A stretch of DNA of 64,000 nucleotides, taken from a bacterium endosymbiont of Escarpia laminata. GTDB lineage: Bacteria > Pseudomonadota > Gammaproteobacteria > Chromatiales > Chromatiaceae. Of the stretch, positions 63,170 through 64,000 are shown in pieces. The position numbers were made by a program, and so were the translations under genes. Position 1 is the stretch's first letter. Every line of letters starts with the position of its first letter. Under the pieces are notes generated by a model that ran no database searches, was not told the origin of the DNA, and saw only the letters and a list, made by a program, of their open reading frames with translations. Where the stretch lies: contig QGON01000071.1 of NCBI GenBank assembly GCA_003660235.1, positions 372,001 through 436,000 of the forward strand, given 5' to 3'.

Positions 63170-64000
63170 ATGAGTAGTGACAACATAGACGTCCGCACCC
63201 GCAAGGCAGAACTGCTGCATGCCTTTATGCAGCAGGTTCCGGGGCGGGTTGCCGCAATCCTGGAAAACTGGCACCGGCTGGTTCAGAGTGACTGGGAGCC
63301 AGAGCTTTTCGCCAAACTGCGCGAGCGTATCAGCACCATTGCGGAGGCTGCTGACAAGTTTGGAGTCAAGCAGATAGAAAACAGCGCCCAATCACTACAG
63401 GCGCATCTGTCACAACACACCGGAACAATGAAAAAACCGGTGCATGACGAGATCGTTACCCTTGACGGGTTGGTGCACGCGTTCAAGGACGCGGCCCTCG
63501 ACTCATGCAAGCAGCTGCCGGCGAAACCACCGACGGAGAGAGAGCAACCTGCCGCCCCCGCATCCACCGAGGCTTGCAAAATCTACCTCCTCGGCATCGA
63601 TGACTCGCAGATCCCAGGGCTAAGCAAACACCTGAAGGCCATGCAATACAAGATCGGCACGTTTGCCAACGCCTCGGACCTGTTGGAAAAAGCAGCGGGA
63701 AGCACCTCTCAAACCTGCGCCCTCATCAGTCATATCCGTTGGTTACCCGAACTCTTTCCTGAATCCAGACAGGGGGGGCTCTGGCACGAAAAAGAGGGCA
63801 GCAACACCGGCATGCCTGTCGCTTTCATCGCCGACTCCAGCGATCTGCAGACACGCTTGCAGGCGATGCGCACCAATGCCAGCGCCTTCTGGGCCAAACC
63901 GATCGATGCCTATACTGTTGCCCAGCGGATGGTTGAGCTGACGACACAGCAACGCCATGTCCCTTACCGTGTACTGGTCGTGGAGGATGATCCGGCCCAG
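63170..64000 (+). CDS. Response regulator with HPt-like N-terminus (partial, cut by window end)
   Basis: The frame is open to the window end (277 codons seen). The first 110 residues are helical and HPt-like but lack a clear HxxKG. A degenerate receiver follows (about 130-255: IYLLGIDDSQIPG, GMPVAFIADSSD, FWAKPIDAYTV) with no phosphoacceptor aspartate that I can identify. A proper receiver begins at PYRVLVVEDDPAQ. The likely continuation is receiver plus an output domain such as GGDEF, but that lies beyond the window. The ATG at 63170 has only a weak ribosome-binding site. Same strand as the ATPase operon. Confidence 0.7.
   Translation, partial: MSSDNIDVRTRKAELLHAFMQQVPGRVAAILENWHRLVQSDWEPELFAKLRERISTIAEAADKFGVKQIENSAQSLQAHLSQHTGTMKKPVHDEIVTLDGLVHAFKDAALDSCKQLPAKPPTEREQPAAPASTEACKIYLLGIDDSQIPGLSKHLKAMQYKIGTFANASDLLEKAAGSTSQTCALISHIRWLPELFPESRQGGLWHEKEGSNTGMPVAFIADSSDLQTRLQAMRTNASAFWAKPIDAYTVAQRMVELTTQQRHVPYRVLVVEDDPAQ

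Overview
The window reads as one contiguous stretch of a gammaproteobacterial chromosome. The xerD-(yajQ)-dsbC order, prfB-lysS with the classical frameshift, ybiT, hemF and many short palindromic intergenic repeats all fit. A TusA/DsrE2 sulfur-carrier pair, a bacterial V/A-type ATPase and a nitrate assimilation locus would suit a sulfur-oxidising lineage (Chromatiales or Thiodiazotropha/Sedimenticola-like), but that placement is inference. I see no rRNA, tRNA, CRISPR array, prophage or intact IS.

Layout. 1-7617: housekeeping genes (xerD end, yajQ, dsbC, a PP2C phosphatase with an FHA protein, hemF, a DUF2461 protein, ybiT). 7624-14243: a complete minus-strand Wadjet anti-plasmid operon, jetA-jetB-jetC-jetD, with overlapping ends. 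14477-25440: nitrate assimilation. One strand carries nirB, nirD, nasA and a DmsB-DmsC-like iron-sulfur/membrane fusion; the other carries a nitrate MFS transporter and a PP2C-kinase fusion. The divergent region holds two sigma-54-type promoters, pointing to nitrogen control. 25513-30927: an OmpR/EnvZ-type two-component system among secreted or outer-membrane genes, with a shared GTTTCA-type direct-repeat box upstream of at least three of them. 31274-32875: a NemR-like TetR regulator, tusA and dsrE2, with two copies of one operator. 33022-41881: heavy-metal efflux (CzcI-like protein, TolC/HlyD/RND tripartite pump, SO_0444-type permease) and a LbtU-type porin behind a Fur-box promoter. 41951-44643: lysS and prfB. 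44732-47274: two tandem ECF-sigma-like paralogues with a MITE-like element at the junction. 47275-53448: a soluble hybrid histidine kinase, a GT2 glycosyltransferase, a nucleosidase-like protein, an SDR and TrmO. 53805-63026: SirB2, then a nine-gene V/A-type ATPase operon whose subunit E gene has a one-base frameshift. 63170-64000: the start of a response-regulator protein cut by the window end.

Most promising observations: the GTTTCA-box regulon around the two-component system, the NemR-like switch on a sulfur-carrier pair, the nitrate reductase apparently coupled to a membrane quinol module, and the duplicated ECF-like genes. Two likely frameshifts (atpE and the end of the LbtU-like porin) could be sequence errors or real decay.
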